Positions 47,098-56,209 of a stretch of 64,000 bases of DNA are shown one piece after another. The position numbers and the translations under genes were made by a program. This DNA is from Lelliottia nimipressuralis (GTDB lineage: Bacteria; Pseudomonadota; Gammaproteobacteria; Enterobacterales; Enterobacteriaceae), in NCBI RefSeq assembly GCF_004402045.1, contig NZ_SOMG01000030.1, positions 1,178,001 to 1,242,000 of the forward strand, given 5' to 3'. A model generated the notes under the pieces. It was given only the letters and a program-made list of their open reading frames with translations. It had not been told where the DNA came from and did no database searches. Within the stretch, counting starts at the first letter, position 1; each line of letters begins with the position of its first letter.

Positions 47098-48441
47098 ATG
47101 ATCACCATTGAATTTGTTGTCATTCTCCTCTGCCTGCTGACGGGTACACGTTTCGGTGGGATGGGGCTTGGGTTAATAAGCGGTATTGGCCTTTTTATTT
47201 TGTGTTTTGTTTTTGGTCTGCAGCCGGGCAAGCCGCCGGTTGACGTCATGTTGACCATTCTCGCGGTGATTGGTTGCGCGGCTACCCTTCAGACTGCGGG
47301 CGGCCTCAACGTCATGATGCAGTTTGCCGAACGTCTTCTGCGCAAACACCCGCAACACATCACCCTGCTCGCCCCTTTTACCACCTGGATGCTGACCTTT
47401 CTGTGCGGGACCGGGCACGTGGTGTACACCATGTTCCCCATCATTGCGGACATCGCCCTGAAAAAAGGGATCCGCCCGGAACGCCCAATGGCCGTGGCAT
47501 CGGTGGCATCGCAGATGGCGATTACGGCATCCCCCGTTTCCGTCGCCGTCGTATCGCTGATCTCCATCCTGGCGGCACAGCATGGGATCGGTCACGTATG
47601 GGGGATCCTGGAAATACTCGCCGTGTCGGTTCCCGCTTCACTTTTCGGCGTGGCCATTGCAGCCCTGTGGAGCTTACGCCGCGGGAAAGACCTGGCTGAC
47701 GACGCGGAATTTCAGGAAAAACTGAAAGATCCTAAACAGCGCGAGTTTATCTATGGCGGAACGGAGACGTTAATGAACCAACGTTTCCCAAAACAGGCCT
47801 ACTGGTCCACGTGGATTTTCTTTGCCGGGATTGCCGTGGTCGTTCTGCTGGGGGCATTTCCTGAACTGCGTCCCGCCTTTGAACTGAAAGGCAAAATGAC
47901 GGCGCTGTCGATGAATCTTGTCATCCAGATGATGATGTTGATTGCGGGCGCCGTGATGCTGATGGCCTGCAAAGTGAATGCGTCCGCGATCTCTAACGGC
48001 GCGGTGTTCAAGGCAGGTATGGTCGCGATCTTCTCGGTGTTCGGCGTAGCGTGGATGAGCGATACCTTCTTCCAGGCGCATCTCGACGAGCTAAAACTGG
48101 CGCTGGAAGGCGTGGTGAAAAGCCACCCGTGGACCTATGCGATTGTGCTGTTTCTGGTGTCAAAACTGGTGAACAGCCAGGCGGCTGCGCTGACGGCCGT
48201 TGCGCCTATGGGCCTTATGTTGGGTATCGATCCGAAAATGCTGATCGCCTTTTTCCCGGCCTCATACGGCTATTTTGTCCTGCCAACCTATCCAAGCGAT
48301 TTGGCCTGCATCGGCTTCGACCGTTCAGGCACCACCCGCATCGGCAAATTTATCATCAACCACAGCTTCATTCTTCCAGGGCTGATTGGGGTAAGCTGCG
48401 CGTGCGCGGCGAGCTACCTGCTGGTCCAGACATTCTTTTAG
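47098..48441 (+). CDS. Anaerobic C4-dicarboxylate transporter, DcuA/DcuB family
   Basis: 447 residues with about ten to twelve membrane segments. Strong family motifs are LQPGKPPVDVML, CGTGHVVYT, GIRPERPMA, ASPVSVAVVSL, SKLVNSQAAAL and LPTYPSDLA, with FDRSGTT near the C-terminus. DcuA and DcuB exchange fumarate, malate and aspartate for succinate in anaerobic growth. This gene is an extra copy with no counterpart at this place in E. coli. The ATG follows GAGGGAG. No convincing FNR site was seen in the 157 bp upstream. Confidence 0.93.
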   Translation: MITIEFVVILLCLLTGTRFGGMGLGLISGIGLFILCFVFGLQPGKPPVDVMLTILAVIGCAATLQTAGGLNVMMQFAERLLRKHPQHITLLAPFTTWMLTFLCGTGHVVYTMFPIIADIALKKGIRPERPMAVASVASQMAITASPVSVAVVSLISILAAQHGIGHVWGILEILAVSVPASLFGVAIAALWSLRRGKDLADDAEFQEKLKDPKQREFIYGGTETLMNQRFPKQAYWSTWIFFAGIAVVVLLGAFPELRPAFELKGKMTALSMNLVIQMMMLIAGAVMLMACKVNASAISNGAVFKAGMVAIFSVFGVAWMSDTFFQAHLDELKLALEGVVKSHPWTYAIVLFLVSKLVNSQAAALTAVAPMGLMLGIDPKMLIAFFPASYGYFVLPTYPSDLACIGFDRSGTTRIGKFIINHSFILPGLIGVSCACAASYLLVQTFF

Positions 48442-48483
48442 CGGCATCAAAGGGCGACACATACCGTCGCCCATTTCCCCGCT

Positions 48484-48735
48484 TTAGTGGGACTCACCCT
48501 GCGGCGTGAATCGCAGCTCAATCAGCGCGATGGCTTTCTGGATCGCACGAAGCGTAACCGGGTCAGCGGCAGCAGGATGGCTGGCGAAATCGATGTTTTT
48601 CAGCTGCGTAGACATCTTCTCGCGCACTTCAACCGGCGCAATCACGTCCAGAACATCAAGGATTTGTTTGATAACCAGCTGGCATGCGACAACGTCAGAC
48701 ACCAGCTCCTGATCGGCGCTCAGGTTTTGTGACAT
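48484..48735 (-). CDS. yecJ: DUF2766 family protein YecJ
   Basis: 83 residues from [15 protein letters not shown], the same length as E. coli YecJ, with GGAG upstream. An apparent longer frame to 48969 runs antisense-like through azuC in another frame and is rejected. The conserved core is [20 protein letters not shown]. Its function is unknown. It lies immediately downstream of the azuC terminator. Confidence 0.9.
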   Translation of the reverse strand: MSQNLSADQELVSDVVACQLVIKQILDVLDVIAPVEVREKMSTQLKNIDFASHPAAADPVTLRAIQKAIALIELRFTPQGESH

Positions 48736-48813
48736 GGGGGCTTTCTCCTTATTTAAAGGCCGCCATAGTAGCAAAATGCAGCCCCTTTCATCTCCCCTTC
48801 GTCGTCGGCAGAG

Positions 48814-48840
48814 ACAAAAAAACCTGCCGAAGCAGGTTTT
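48814..48840 (-). terminator. Rho-independent terminator of azuC/AzuR
   Basis: AACCTGC-TTCG-GCAGGTT on the minus strand has a UUCG tetraloop and a run of T residues. It lies only about 8 bp beyond the azuC stop. A-rich flanks make it able to act both ways. Confidence 0.9.
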
Positions 48841-48845
48841 TTTTG

Positions 48846-48929
48846 TCAGAACATGGCGCCCGGCGGCACGTCTTTGAACGTGCGGCAGTAATTGGCCCAC
48901 ATGCTTTTCAGGATTTTGCGCAGTTTCAC
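48846..48929 (-). CDS. azuC: Small protein AzuC (27 residues), within the AzuCR dual-function RNA
   Basis: GTG start, TGA stop, 27 residues. It begins [15 protein letters not shown] and ends KDVPPGAMF, aligned along its length with the 28-residue E. coli AzuC. A GGAG lies seven bases before the start. In E. coli AzuC is a membrane-associated amphipathic peptide that binds the glycerol-3-phosphate dehydrogenase GlpD. The same RNA base-pairs with mRNAs such as cadA and galE, under CRP control. Here a CRP palindrome lies about 90 bp upstream and a strong terminator directly follows. The RNA would span about 48814-48970. Confidence 0.9.
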   Translation of the reverse strand: MKLRKILKSMWANYCRTFKDVPPGAMF

Positions 48930-48990
48930 GATGAGGCTCCATTAACTTGTTATACAACTTTATTGTCAACGTGCCTATAATATGACCATC

Positions 48991-49026
48991 ATCACAAAAA
49001 TCAATATTTTTGTGATATACATCACA
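48991..49026. promoter_or_regulatory. CRP site(s) between azuC and yecR with overlapping 26-bp inverted repeat
   Basis: TGTGA-TATACA-TCACA (49011-49026) is a perfect CRP half-site pair. It overlaps a second perfect inverted repeat, ATCACAAAAAT-CAAT-ATTTTTGTGAT (48991-49016). Three TCACA/TGTGA elements therefore lie in 36 bp. A -10-like TATTAT for azuC follows on the minus strand at 48977-48982. Confidence 0.82.
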
Positions 49027-49163
49027 ATTTTCTCAGGGTGTGGCCTGATAGCGTTCATCTCTGACCCGTTGCAAAGAGTGAGGGCAGATTGCCCGGCTAT
49101 TCCAGGCATTGCAGTGGGCATCTGCGGGTACGATAACGTATTTCCATCCACTCAGAGCGAACC

Positions 49164-49502
49164 ATGAAAAGAGTCATTGTAGCCGGCACGCTCCTGCTGC
49201 TCGCAGGATGCAGTATTAACCGCCAGGCTGAAGTCAGTAGCCTCGACGCGCCTAACGGCATCGTCCGCCTCGACTACGGCCAGGCAGTACTGCAAAATGC
49301 GTATTCCGATGAGTATGTGAATAACGGCACGGCGGCAAAAGCGTGTCAGAGCATGGGGTACGCCACCGCATCAGCCTATGGTCAGCCCATCAAAACCTGT
49401 ACCCTGACCAGCGGCGCGTTGTGTCTGAACGAGAGCGTAACTATCCAGTATAAATGTATGGGGTATGCCGTTAACCCTAAGTCAAATAATCCGTGGTATT
49501 GA
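49164..49502 (+). CDS. yecR: YecR-like lipoprotein (flagellar regulon)
   Basis: 112 residues. A lipoprotein signal with lipobox LLAGC (Cys at about residue 17) predicts an outer-membrane or periplasmic lipoprotein. The conserved part is AKACQSMGYATASAYGQPIKTC. In E. coli yecR belongs to the FlhDC/FliA regulon, but its role is unknown. It is divergent from azuC. Confidence 0.9.
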   Translation: MKRVIVAGTLLLLAGCSINRQAEVSSLDAPNGIVRLDYGQAVLQNAYSDEYVNNGTAAKACQSMGYATASAYGQPIKTCTLTSGALCLNESVTIQYKCMGYAVNPKSNNPWY

Positions 49503-49703
49503 TCAAGGCTGCCAGCGTTTGCTGGCGGTTTATTTATTACGAACAAAAACAATTCTCAATAATAAATATAAATATCGCCAATGCGTTTTATTCCCATTCG
49601 TATTTTAAATAAAGAAATAAAAATTTTACGTTTTGCAAATAATTAAATAACAAATTATAGTGTCGCTCATTGTGAACCAGAAATAATAACCCGGAGCGCC
49701 ACC

Positions 49704-50201
49704 ATGCTGAAATCTGAAATGATCGACAAGCTCAACGCACAAATGAACCTTGAGCTTTTTTCGTCTCTCCTCTACCAGCAGATGAGCGCCTGGTGCAGCT
49801 ACCACAGCTTCGAAGGCGCAGCCGCGTTTCTGCGTCGTCACGCTCAGGAAGAGATGACCCACATGCAACGTCTGTTTGATTATCTGACAGATACGGGCAG
49901 CCTGCCGCGCATTGAAACCGTGACATCCCCTTTTGCTGAATATAATTCTCTCGACGAACTGTTCCGTGCCACCTACGAGCACGAGCAGCTGATCACGCAG
50001 AAAATTAACGAACTGGTTCATGCCGCTATGACCAGCCAGGATTATCCAACCTTTAATTTCCTGCAGTGGTATGTTGCTGAACAGCACGAAGAAGAGAAGC
50101 TGTTTAAATCTGTTCTGGATAAATTAGCTCTGGCGGGTAAATCAGGCGAAGGTCTTTACTTTATTGATAAAGAACTTTCCACTCTTGATACGCAGAATTA
50201 A
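49704..50201 (+). CDS. ftnA: Bacterial non-heme ferritin FtnA
   Basis: 165 residues. The ferroxidase residues are present: Glu17 (MNLELFSSL), Glu/His in [11 protein letters not shown] (about 49-53), a Glu near 94, and Gln in the fourth helix. It forms a 24-subunit shell that stores iron as ferric mineral. The 200 bp upstream are very A+T-rich, fitting the E. coli case where Fur lifts H-NS repression. I could not define a Fur box by eye. Confidence 0.96.
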   Translation: MLKSEMIDKLNAQMNLELFSSLLYQQMSAWCSYHSFEGAAAFLRRHAQEEMTHMQRLFDYLTDTGSLPRIETVTSPFAEYNSLDELFRATYEHEQLITQKINELVHAAMTSQDYPTFNFLQWYVAEQHEEEKLFKSVLDKLALAGKSGEGLYFIDKELSTLDTQN

Positions 50202-50338
50202 TCTCAATGCGGTGCTGGTTTCCGGCACCGCGTTAATTTCTCTTTCCCTCCGCATCAAAACACGCATTTTATTCCCTGTATGCCTTGTTTACGTCATACC
50301 TGAACGTCGCCCCACGTCGGATTGTCGGCAGCGCAATA

Positions 50339-50379
50339 CGTAAACCTTTCATTACACCCCTTGTAACGGTGGTTTGACG
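50339..50379 (+). promoter_or_regulatory. Two TyrR boxes upstream of tyrP
   Basis: CGTAAA-CCTTTC-ATTACA (50339-50356) and TGTAAC-GGTGGT-TTGACG (50362-50379) match TGTAAA-N6-TTTACA with two and three mismatches. They are adjacent, as are the strong and weak boxes of E. coli tyrP. There TyrR represses with tyrosine and activates with phenylalanine. Confidence 0.75.
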
Positions 50380-50447
50380 AATTATCGCTTTTGCCTTACT
50401 CTGCGCCGCAGATTTTGCCGCGATTAAGAGCTGTTGTAGAGGAAAGC

Positions 50448-51659
50448 GTGAAAAACAGAACCCTGGGAAGTATTTTTATCGTCGCCGGAACGACAATTGG
50501 CGCAGGAATGCTGGCAATGCCCCTGGCCGCCGCAGGCGTGGGATTTGGCATGACCCTGCTGCTGCTGGGTACGCTCTGGGCATTGATGTGTTACACCGCC
50601 CTGCTGCTGCTTGAGGTTTATCAGCATGTGCCCGCCGACACCGGTCTGGGTTCACTTGCGTCGCGCTACCTGGGACGTTACGGCCAGTGGATCACCGGCT
50701 TTAGCATGATGTTCCTGATGTACGCCCTGACCGCCGCCTATATCAGCGGCGCCGGAGAATTGATCGCCTCCAGCGTTAATGACTGGTTCGGCTCAGACAT
50801 TACCCCTGCAACGGGGGCTATCTTCTTTGCGCTCATCGGCGGCGGTGTGGTCTGCGTGGGGACGTCGCTGGTCGATCTGTTTAACCGTTTTCTGTTTAGC
50901 GCCAAAATTCTGTTCCTGATAGTCATGCTGGTCCTGCTGGCACCGCATGTTCACAAGGTCAATCTGCTGACCCTGCCGCTGGAAAAAGGTCTGGCGCTTT
51001 CCGCGATCCCGGTCATCTTCACCTCGTTTGGCTTCCACGGCAGCGTGCCGAGCATCGTTAGCTATATGAACGGCGATATTCGCAAGCTGCGCCGCGTCTT
51101 TGTCATCGGCAGCGCGATCCCGCTGATCGCCTATATTTTCTGGCAACTGGTGACCCTGGGCAGCATTGATTCCTCAACCTTTATTGGGCTGATGGCACAG
51201 CACGCTGGTCTGAACGGTTTTCTGCTGGCACTGCGCGAGGTCGTCACCTCCCCGCACGTTGAGCTGGCGGTACACCTGTTTGCCGACCTGGCGCTGGCGA
51301 CCTCGTTCCTGGGTGTGGCCCTTGGCCTGTTCGATTACCTGGCCGACCTGTTCCAGCGTCGCAATACCGCCGCAGGGCGTTTACAGACCGGGGCAATCAC
51401 CTTTCTGCCGCCGCTGGCATTCGCGCTGTTTTATCCACGCGGGTTTGTGATGGCGCTGGGATACGCAGGAGTGGCGCTGTCGGTCCTTGCCCTGCTCCTC
51501 CCTTCCCTGCTGGCATGGAAGAGCCGCCAGCAGCATCCGCAGCAGGGGTACCGCGTGGCAGGGGGAAAACCGCTGCTGTGTGTTGTGTTTGCCTGTGGGG
51601 TGGTGATTATTCTGGTGCAGGCGTTGATTGCAGCGGGAATGCTGCCGGAAGTGGGTTAA
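50448..51659 (+). CDS. tyrP: Tyrosine-specific proton symporter TyrP
   Basis: 403 residues from the GTG ([14 protein letters not shown]) after GAGGAAAGC, equal to E. coli TyrP. The 19-codon upstream frame is leader. It has eleven membrane helices of the aromatic amino acid permease family, with [20 protein letters not shown] at the N-terminus. It imports tyrosine with protons. E. coli yecH, between ftnA and tyrP there, is absent. Confidence 0.96.
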   Translation: MKNRTLGSIFIVAGTTIGAGMLAMPLAAAGVGFGMTLLLLGTLWALMCYTALLLLEVYQHVPADTGLGSLASRYLGRYGQWITGFSMMFLMYALTAAYISGAGELIASSVNDWFGSDITPATGAIFFALIGGGVVCVGTSLVDLFNRFLFSAKILFLIVMLVLLAPHVHKVNLLTLPLEKGLALSAIPVIFTSFGFHGSVPSIVSYMNGDIRKLRRVFVIGSAIPLIAYIFWQLVTLGSIDSSTFIGLMAQHAGLNGFLLALREVVTSPHVELAVHLFADLALATSFLGVALGLFDYLADLFQRRNTAAGRLQTGAITFLPPLAFALFYPRGFVMALGYAGVALSVLALLLPSLLAWKSRQQHPQQGYRVAGGKPLLCVVFACGVVIILVQALIAAGMLPEVG

Positions 51660-51661
51660 AT

Positions 51662-51692
51662 AAAAAAGGGGCTATCATCAGCCCCTTTTTTT
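51662..51692. terminator. Bidirectional terminator between tyrP and yecA
   Basis: AAAAAAGGGGCT-(loop)-AGCCCCTTTTTTT is a symmetric hairpin with A and T runs. It lies between the convergent stops of tyrP and yecA. Confidence 0.9.
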
Positions 51693-51693
51693 A

Positions 51694-52362
51694 TCAGTGC
51701 AAACAGCAGCTCTTAAACTTCTTCCCGCTGCCGCAAGGACACGGATCGTTACGCCCAACTTTCGTGCCATTCACCGTCGGTTTCTTCACTTCCGGCTGCT
51801 GCGGGTTGTTAACCCAGTAGTTATACAAGCGCAGCGCCGCAGGCTGAATACGCTCAATGCTGTCTTTATAGTCTTCTTCGGTCAGCGCATCCAGCTGGTC
51901 GCTGTTCTCTTCCGTACCGTGAAGCGCAATCACATCGAGATCGGCCTTCAGTTCTTCCGGCAAGGCTGACCAGTCCGTCAGCGCCGCGCCGCGCATGTAG
52001 CCGTAGCACCACTCTTCCACAACGGTATAGCTCTCACCGTCCACGTCGTTGTACCCAAACATCGGTTCAAACTGATCCGGATATTCGCTCAGGCGCTCTG
52101 CAATATCGTTCATATGCTTAAAGCAGAGATCGATAAAACGGTTCATCTCACGATCGTTTTTCCAGCGTGGAATGTATTTTTCACCACCCCACACCGCCAC
52201 CAGCCAGGCATCTGGCTCAACGACAACAGGGCCGGAAAGCACTGCGGTGAACATGCCGTCCAGTTCGGACACGTCAATCACGGACGCATCATCATGACCG
52301 TAAGACATTAACGTCTCTTCAAGCCACGCCATTTCGCTTTCATTTAATGGGCCTTCAGTCAT
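51694..52362 (-). CDS. yecA: SEC-C motif protein YecA (UPF0149)
   Basis: 222 residues from [13 protein letters not shown] (E. coli 221). It has a UPF0149 helical domain and then a C-terminal SEC-C zinc motif ([18 protein letters not shown]), like the tail of SecA. In E. coli YecA (AscA) was reported to bind ribosomes and SecA-related clients. A frame extending to 52473 lies upstream of the likely start. In E. coli the leuZ tRNA operon follows; here about 9 kb intervenes. Confidence 0.93.
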   Translation of the reverse strand: MTEGPLNESEMAWLEETLMSYGHDDASVIDVSELDGMFTAVLSGPVVVEPDAWLVAVWGGEKYIPRWKNDREMNRFIDLCFKHMNDIAERLSEYPDQFEPMFGYNDVDGESYTVVEEWCYGYMRGAALTDWSALPEELKADLDVIALHGTEENSDQLDALTEEDYKDSIERIQPAALRLYNYWVNNPQQPEVKKPTVNGTKVGRNDPCPCGSGKKFKSCCLH

Positions 52363-52787
52363 CGCTGACACTCCTGATAAAAAGGAAACGATCCTAACAC
52401 ATATCTCACGCCTCTCCGGGCTGAAGTTTAGGTCTTTATTGCTGCAAAAACGTGCAAATCGTGACCTTTGCACAACTTATGGGCTTTATTGTTAACGATA
52501 TGTGATCTCCGCTGTAATTTCTTCTCCTCCCGCAGGGCGGCATAACGCGGCGCTCTATACTCAAACAGGTCACAAGCCCGTCAATGGGTTAACCATTCTG
52601 GCAACGTTTTTGCTTACTGTTCTTCGCGCGATGCTGCGCAGGGAAACCTCGCCGTAATATGCAGGATGCCGTCTGTATCTTGTTCGTTTAGTGCATTTTG
52701 TTCTTGTTCGTGTTTTGGATTGGCTGCGCCGTCGGGCGTTTGGGTTTACGCCGTGGTGCAAAAACCTCTTTGCTAAGGAACATAATA
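52363..52787. promoter_or_regulatory. Divergent leader between yecA and the liv-type operon (425 bp)
   Basis: No gene is supported here. The right part is a long leader of the ABC importer. It contains a repeated CTTGTTCGT near 52680 and 52705, and ends in AAGGA before the ATG. The first part holds the yecA promoter. I see no clear operator and no Lrp-like symmetric site. Confidence 0.5.
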
Positions 52788-53909
52788 ATGTCGCTGAAAT
52801 TTATCAGAACTCCTCTTTCTCTCGTGTTGGCCGGCTGCCTGGTGACGGCGTTTTCCGCCAGGGCAGATATTGTGATTGGTGTGGCCGGGCCGTTCACGGG
52901 TCCTAATGCCACCTATGGCGATCAGTACTGGCACGGCGCAACGCAGGCCGCTGAAGACATTAACGCCGCGGGCGGCATTAACGGTGAGAAGATCAAACTG
53001 GTTCAGGGAGATGACGCCTGCGAGCCTAAGCAGGCCGTGGCCGTCGCCAACCGTTTAGTTGACCAGGATAAAGTCAACGCCGTGGTCGGCCATTTCTGCT
53101 CCTCTTCCACAATGCCCGCCTCCGAGGTTTACAGCGATGCGGGGATCATCGCTATTACCCCCGGCTCGACCAACCCGCTGATTACCGAACGCGGCATGAG
53201 CGACATGTTCCGCATGTGCGGCCGCGATGACCAGCAGGGCCAGGTTGCCAGCGACTTCATCATCGACAAACTGAAAGCCAAACGCGTGGTGATCATTCAC
53301 GATAAAGACACCTATGGTCAGGGTCTGGCTGACGCCACCAAAGCGGCGCTGGCAAAACGCGGGGTTCAGGATGTGATGTACGAGGGGCTATCGCGCGGTG
53401 AAAAAGACTTTAACGCGCTGGTCACTAAAATTGGCGCACAAAAACCGGACGTGGTGTTCTTCGGCGGGTGTCATCCGGAAGCTGGCCCGCTGGTTCGCCA
53501 GATGCGTGAACAGGGCGTACAGGCGAAATTCTTCTCCGGTGACTGTATCGTCAACGAAGAGATGGTAACCGCGGCAGGCGGCCCGCAGTACACCAATGGT
53601 ATTTACATGACCTTCGGTAAAGATCCGCGCCTGATCCCGGACGGTAAAGCGGTTATCGAGAAATTCCGCGCCGGTAAATTCGAGCCGGAAGGTTACACCC
53701 TTTATTCTTATGCTTCCGTACAGGCGATTGCAGCGGCCTTCAAGGCCACCGGCGGCAAGGACTCAGCCAAAGCCAGCGAGTGGCTGAAAGCTAACTCCGT
53801 CGACACGGTGATGGGCAAAAAAGCCTGGGACAGCAAAGGCGACCTGAAAGTCTCTGACTATGTGGTTTACCAGTGGGACGACAAAGGAAAATATAAGGAA
53901 GTACAGTAA
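52788..53909 (+). CDS. Branched-chain amino-acid-type (HAAT) substrate-binding protein
   Basis: 373 residues from MSLKFIRTPLSLVLAGCLVTAFSARA, a Sec signal peptide. The ATG has AAGGA nine bases upstream. It is a Leu/Ile/Val-binding type I periplasmic protein (DIVIGVAGPFTGPNATYGDQ, GHFCSSSTMPASEVY, ITPGSTNPLITE). The first Cys pair region (DDACEPKQA) matches LivJ/LivK. The substrate could be branched-chain amino acids or related amides. It heads a complete five-gene importer that is extra at this locus. Confidence 0.92.
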   Translation: MSLKFIRTPLSLVLAGCLVTAFSARADIVIGVAGPFTGPNATYGDQYWHGATQAAEDINAAGGINGEKIKLVQGDDACEPKQAVAVANRLVDQDKVNAVVGHFCSSSTMPASEVYSDAGIIAITPGSTNPLITERGMSDMFRMCGRDDQQGQVASDFIIDKLKAKRVVIIHDKDTYGQGLADATKAALAKRGVQDVMYEGLSRGEKDFNALVTKIGAQKPDVVFFGGCHPEAGPLVRQMREQGVQAKFFSGDCIVNEEMVTAAGGPQYTNGIYMTFGKDPRLIPDGKAVIEKFRAGKFEPEGYTLYSYASVQAIAAAFKATGGKDSAKASEWLKANSVDTVMGKKAWDSKGDLKVSDYVVYQWDDKGKYKEVQ

Positions 53910-53966
53910 CGGGACGGAGTCACGCTCAACGTCGGCGGGCCTGCCTGCCGGCGCGTAATAAACATC

Positions 53967-53989
53967 AGGCTGCGCGGCTCGCGCAGCCT
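53967..53989. repeat. Hairpin between binding-protein and permease genes
   Basis: A 9-bp perfect stem AGGCTGCGC / GCGCAGCCT with a five-base loop, preceded by a second GC-rich imperfect stem near 53925-53952. It has no T-run. It probably protects the binding-protein message and lowers expression of the permease genes. Confidence 0.6.
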
Positions 53990-54008
53990 ATAAAACGAGC
54001 GCGCTAAA

Positions 54009-54923
54009 ATGAGTACATTCTTCCTGCAACAGTTAATCAATGGCTTAACGCTGGGCTCCGTCTACGGCTTAATCGCCATCGGCTACACCATGGTGTACGG
54101 CATTATCGGCATGATTAATTTCGCCCACGGCGAAGTGTATATGATTTCCGCCTATCTCTGCGCCATTGGCCTGGCGCTGCTGTCATTCTTCGGCCTGCAG
54201 TCGTTCCCGCTGTTGATCCTTGGGACGCTGGTTTTCACCATTGTGGTGACTGGCGTATACGGCTGGACTATCGAGCGTATTGCCTACAAGCCGCTACGAA
54301 ACTCCACGCGCCTCGCTCCACTTATCTCCGCCATCGGGATGTCGCTTATCCTGCAAAACTACGCGCAGCTGAGCCAGGGCCCCCGCCAGCAAGGGGTGCC
54401 AACCATGCTGGACGGCGTTATTCGTCTGCATCTGGGCGATGGGTTCGTTCAGATAACCTACACCAAAGTGTTTATTCTGCTCGCCTCGTTTGCCGGCATG
54501 CTGGTGCTCACCTGGATAATCAACCATACCCGTCTTGGGCGGATGTGCCGTGCGGTGCAGCAGGATCGAAAAATGGCCTCCATTCTGGGCATTAATACCG
54601 ACCGGATCATTTCGCTGGTCTTTGTCATCGGCGCAGCGATGGCCGGCCTGGCGGGCGTGCTGATCACCATGAATTACGGCACCTTTGATTTCTACGTCGG
54701 GTTTGTGATTGGGATTAAAGCCTTTACGGCAGCGGTACTGGGGGGCATCGGTTCCTTGCCCGGCGCGATGCTCGGCGGCCTTATTTTGGGCGTGGCGGAA
54801 GCGCAGTTCTCAGGCATGGTGAACTCGGACTATAAAGATGTCTTCTCGTTTGGGCTGCTGGTCATGATCCTGATTTTCCGTCCCCAGGGGCTGCTTGGGC
54901 GCCCGATTGTGGCCAAAGTGTGA
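54009..54923 (+). CDS. livH: HAAT importer permease, LivH type
   Basis: 304 residues with about eight membrane helices. LivH family motifs are GLTLGSVYGLIAIGYTMVYG, INFAHGEVYM and the ATPase-contact loop (RMCRAVQQDRKMASILGIN). With the next gene it forms the inner-membrane pore. The symbol denotes the family, as E. coli has its own liv locus elsewhere. It overlaps the region of the next gene's start. Confidence 0.9.
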   Translation: MSTFFLQQLINGLTLGSVYGLIAIGYTMVYGIIGMINFAHGEVYMISAYLCAIGLALLSFFGLQSFPLLILGTLVFTIVVTGVYGWTIERIAYKPLRNSTRLAPLISAIGMSLILQNYAQLSQGPRQQGVPTMLDGVIRLHLGDGFVQITYTKVFILLASFAGMLVLTWIINHTRLGRMCRAVQQDRKMASILGINTDRIISLVFVIGAAMAGLAGVLITMNYGTFDFYVGFVIGIKAFTAAVLGGIGSLPGAMLGGLILGVAEAQFSGMVNSDYKDVFSFGLLVMILIFRPQGLLGRPIVAKV

Positions 54924-54934
54924 GGGAGAACGAC

Positions 54935-56209
54935 ATGGTATCGCACGCTTTTTCGCTTAAACGCTGCATTCTGGACGCGATTTTTTCGGGGCTGATTGCG
55001 CTAATTATCTTCGGCCCCATTGCAGGCGTGGTGCTGGACGGGTACAGCTTTAACTTCGCCGGGCAGCGCCTGGCCTGGATGGTCGGCATTGTGATGCTGG
55101 GGCGTTTTCTGCTGAGCGCTTTCTTAGGTACCCCTGCCGGTGCCCGTTTCCAGGCGCGCTTCGAAGCCGATAGCGCAGGCGTGTATGTCCGGCCACCGGA
55201 ATACAAAAGCCGCATGCGCTGGATTATTCCCCTGGTGATTACCCTCGCGATTTGCTTCCCGTTTGTCGCCACCAAATATGTGCTGACCGTCGCCATCCTC
55301 GGGCTGATCTACGTGCTTCTTGGCCTGGGGCTGAACATCGTCGTGGGCCTGGCCGGTCTGCTGGACCTGGGATATGTCGCTTTCTACGCGATTGGCGCTT
55401 ACGGCCTGGCGCTGGGGTATCAGTATCTCGGGTTAGGCTTCTGGAGCATGCTCCCGCTGGCGGCAATCATGGCGGCCGCCGCCGGTGCCCTGCTCGGTTT
55501 CCCGGTGCTGCGCATGCACGGTGACTATCTGGCCATCGTCACCCTCGGCTTCGGGGAGATCATTCGCCTGATACTGAACAACTGGCTGACGTTCACCGGC
55601 GGGCCTAACGGCGTGTCGGCCCCTCCCCCGACCTTTTTCGGTCTGGAATTTGGTCGGCGTGCGAAAGAAGGAGGCGTGCCCTTCCACGAGTTCTTCCACC
55701 TGACCTACAACCCGAATATGAAATTTATTTTTATCTACACGGTGCTGTTTCTGGTGGTGATGCTGGTGCTCTATATCAAGCACCGCCTAACGCGAATGCC
55801 GATTGGGCGGGCGTGGGAAGCCCTGCGTGAAGACGAAATTGCCTGTCGCTCAATGGGGCTGAATCATGTTCTGGTCAAACTGTCGGCCTTTACGCTGGGC
55901 GCGTCGACCGCGGGCATTGCCGGAGTTTTCTTCGCGACCTACCAGGGGTTCGTGAACCCGACCTCATTCACGTTCTTTGAATCCGCGCTGATCCTCGCCA
56001 TCGTCGTGCTGGGCGGCATGGGCTCGACGCTGGGCGTGGTGCTGGCCGCCTTTGTGCTCACGGTCACGCCAGAACTGCTGCGCAGTTTTGCAGAGTACCG
56101 CGTCCTGCTGTTTGGCATGCTCATGGTAGTGATGATGATCTGGCGTCCACGCGGTTTGATCCGCATTAATCGCAGCGGGTTTGCCGTGCGTAAGGGCGTC
56201 GCACCATGA
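54935..56209 (+). CDS. livM: HAAT importer permease, LivM type
   Basis: 424 residues from the ATG preceded by GAGGGAGA. A GTG overlapping the livH stop at 54920 is a weaker choice. It has an N-terminal extra membrane region, then the LivM core (GLGLNIVVGLAGLLDLGYVAFYAIGAY split by helices) and the coupling loop (GRAWEALREDEIACRSMGLN). It is the partner of the LivH-type permease. Its stop overlaps the next start (ATGA). Confidence 0.9.
   Translation: MVSHAFSLKRCILDAIFSGLIALIIFGPIAGVVLDGYSFNFAGQRLAWMVGIVMLGRFLLSAFLGTPAGARFQARFEADSAGVYVRPPEYKSRMRWIIPLVITLAICFPFVATKYVLTVAILGLIYVLLGLGLNIVVGLAGLLDLGYVAFYAIGAYGLALGYQYLGLGFWSMLPLAAIMAAAAGALLGFPVLRMHGDYLAIVTLGFGEIIRLILNNWLTFTGGPNGVSAPPPTFFGLEFGRRAKEGGVPFHEFFHLTYNPNMKFIFIYTVLFLVVMLVLYIKHRLTRMPIGRAWEALREDEIACRSMGLNHVLVKLSAFTLGASTAGIAGVFFATYQGFVNPTSFTFFESALILAIVVLGGMGSTLGVVLAAFVLTVTPELLRSFAEYRVLLFGMLMVVMMIWRPRGLIRINRSGFAVRKGVAP

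Noticed and set aside
48736..48969. Apparent 78-residue N-terminal extension of yecJ
   Set aside because: It runs through the azuC gene and terminator in another frame. The ATG at 48735 has a ribosome site and matches the family length.
52698..52787. Apparent 30-residue extension of the HAAT binding protein
   Set aside because: It would put residues before a perfect signal peptide, and the ATG at 52788 has AAGGA upstream.
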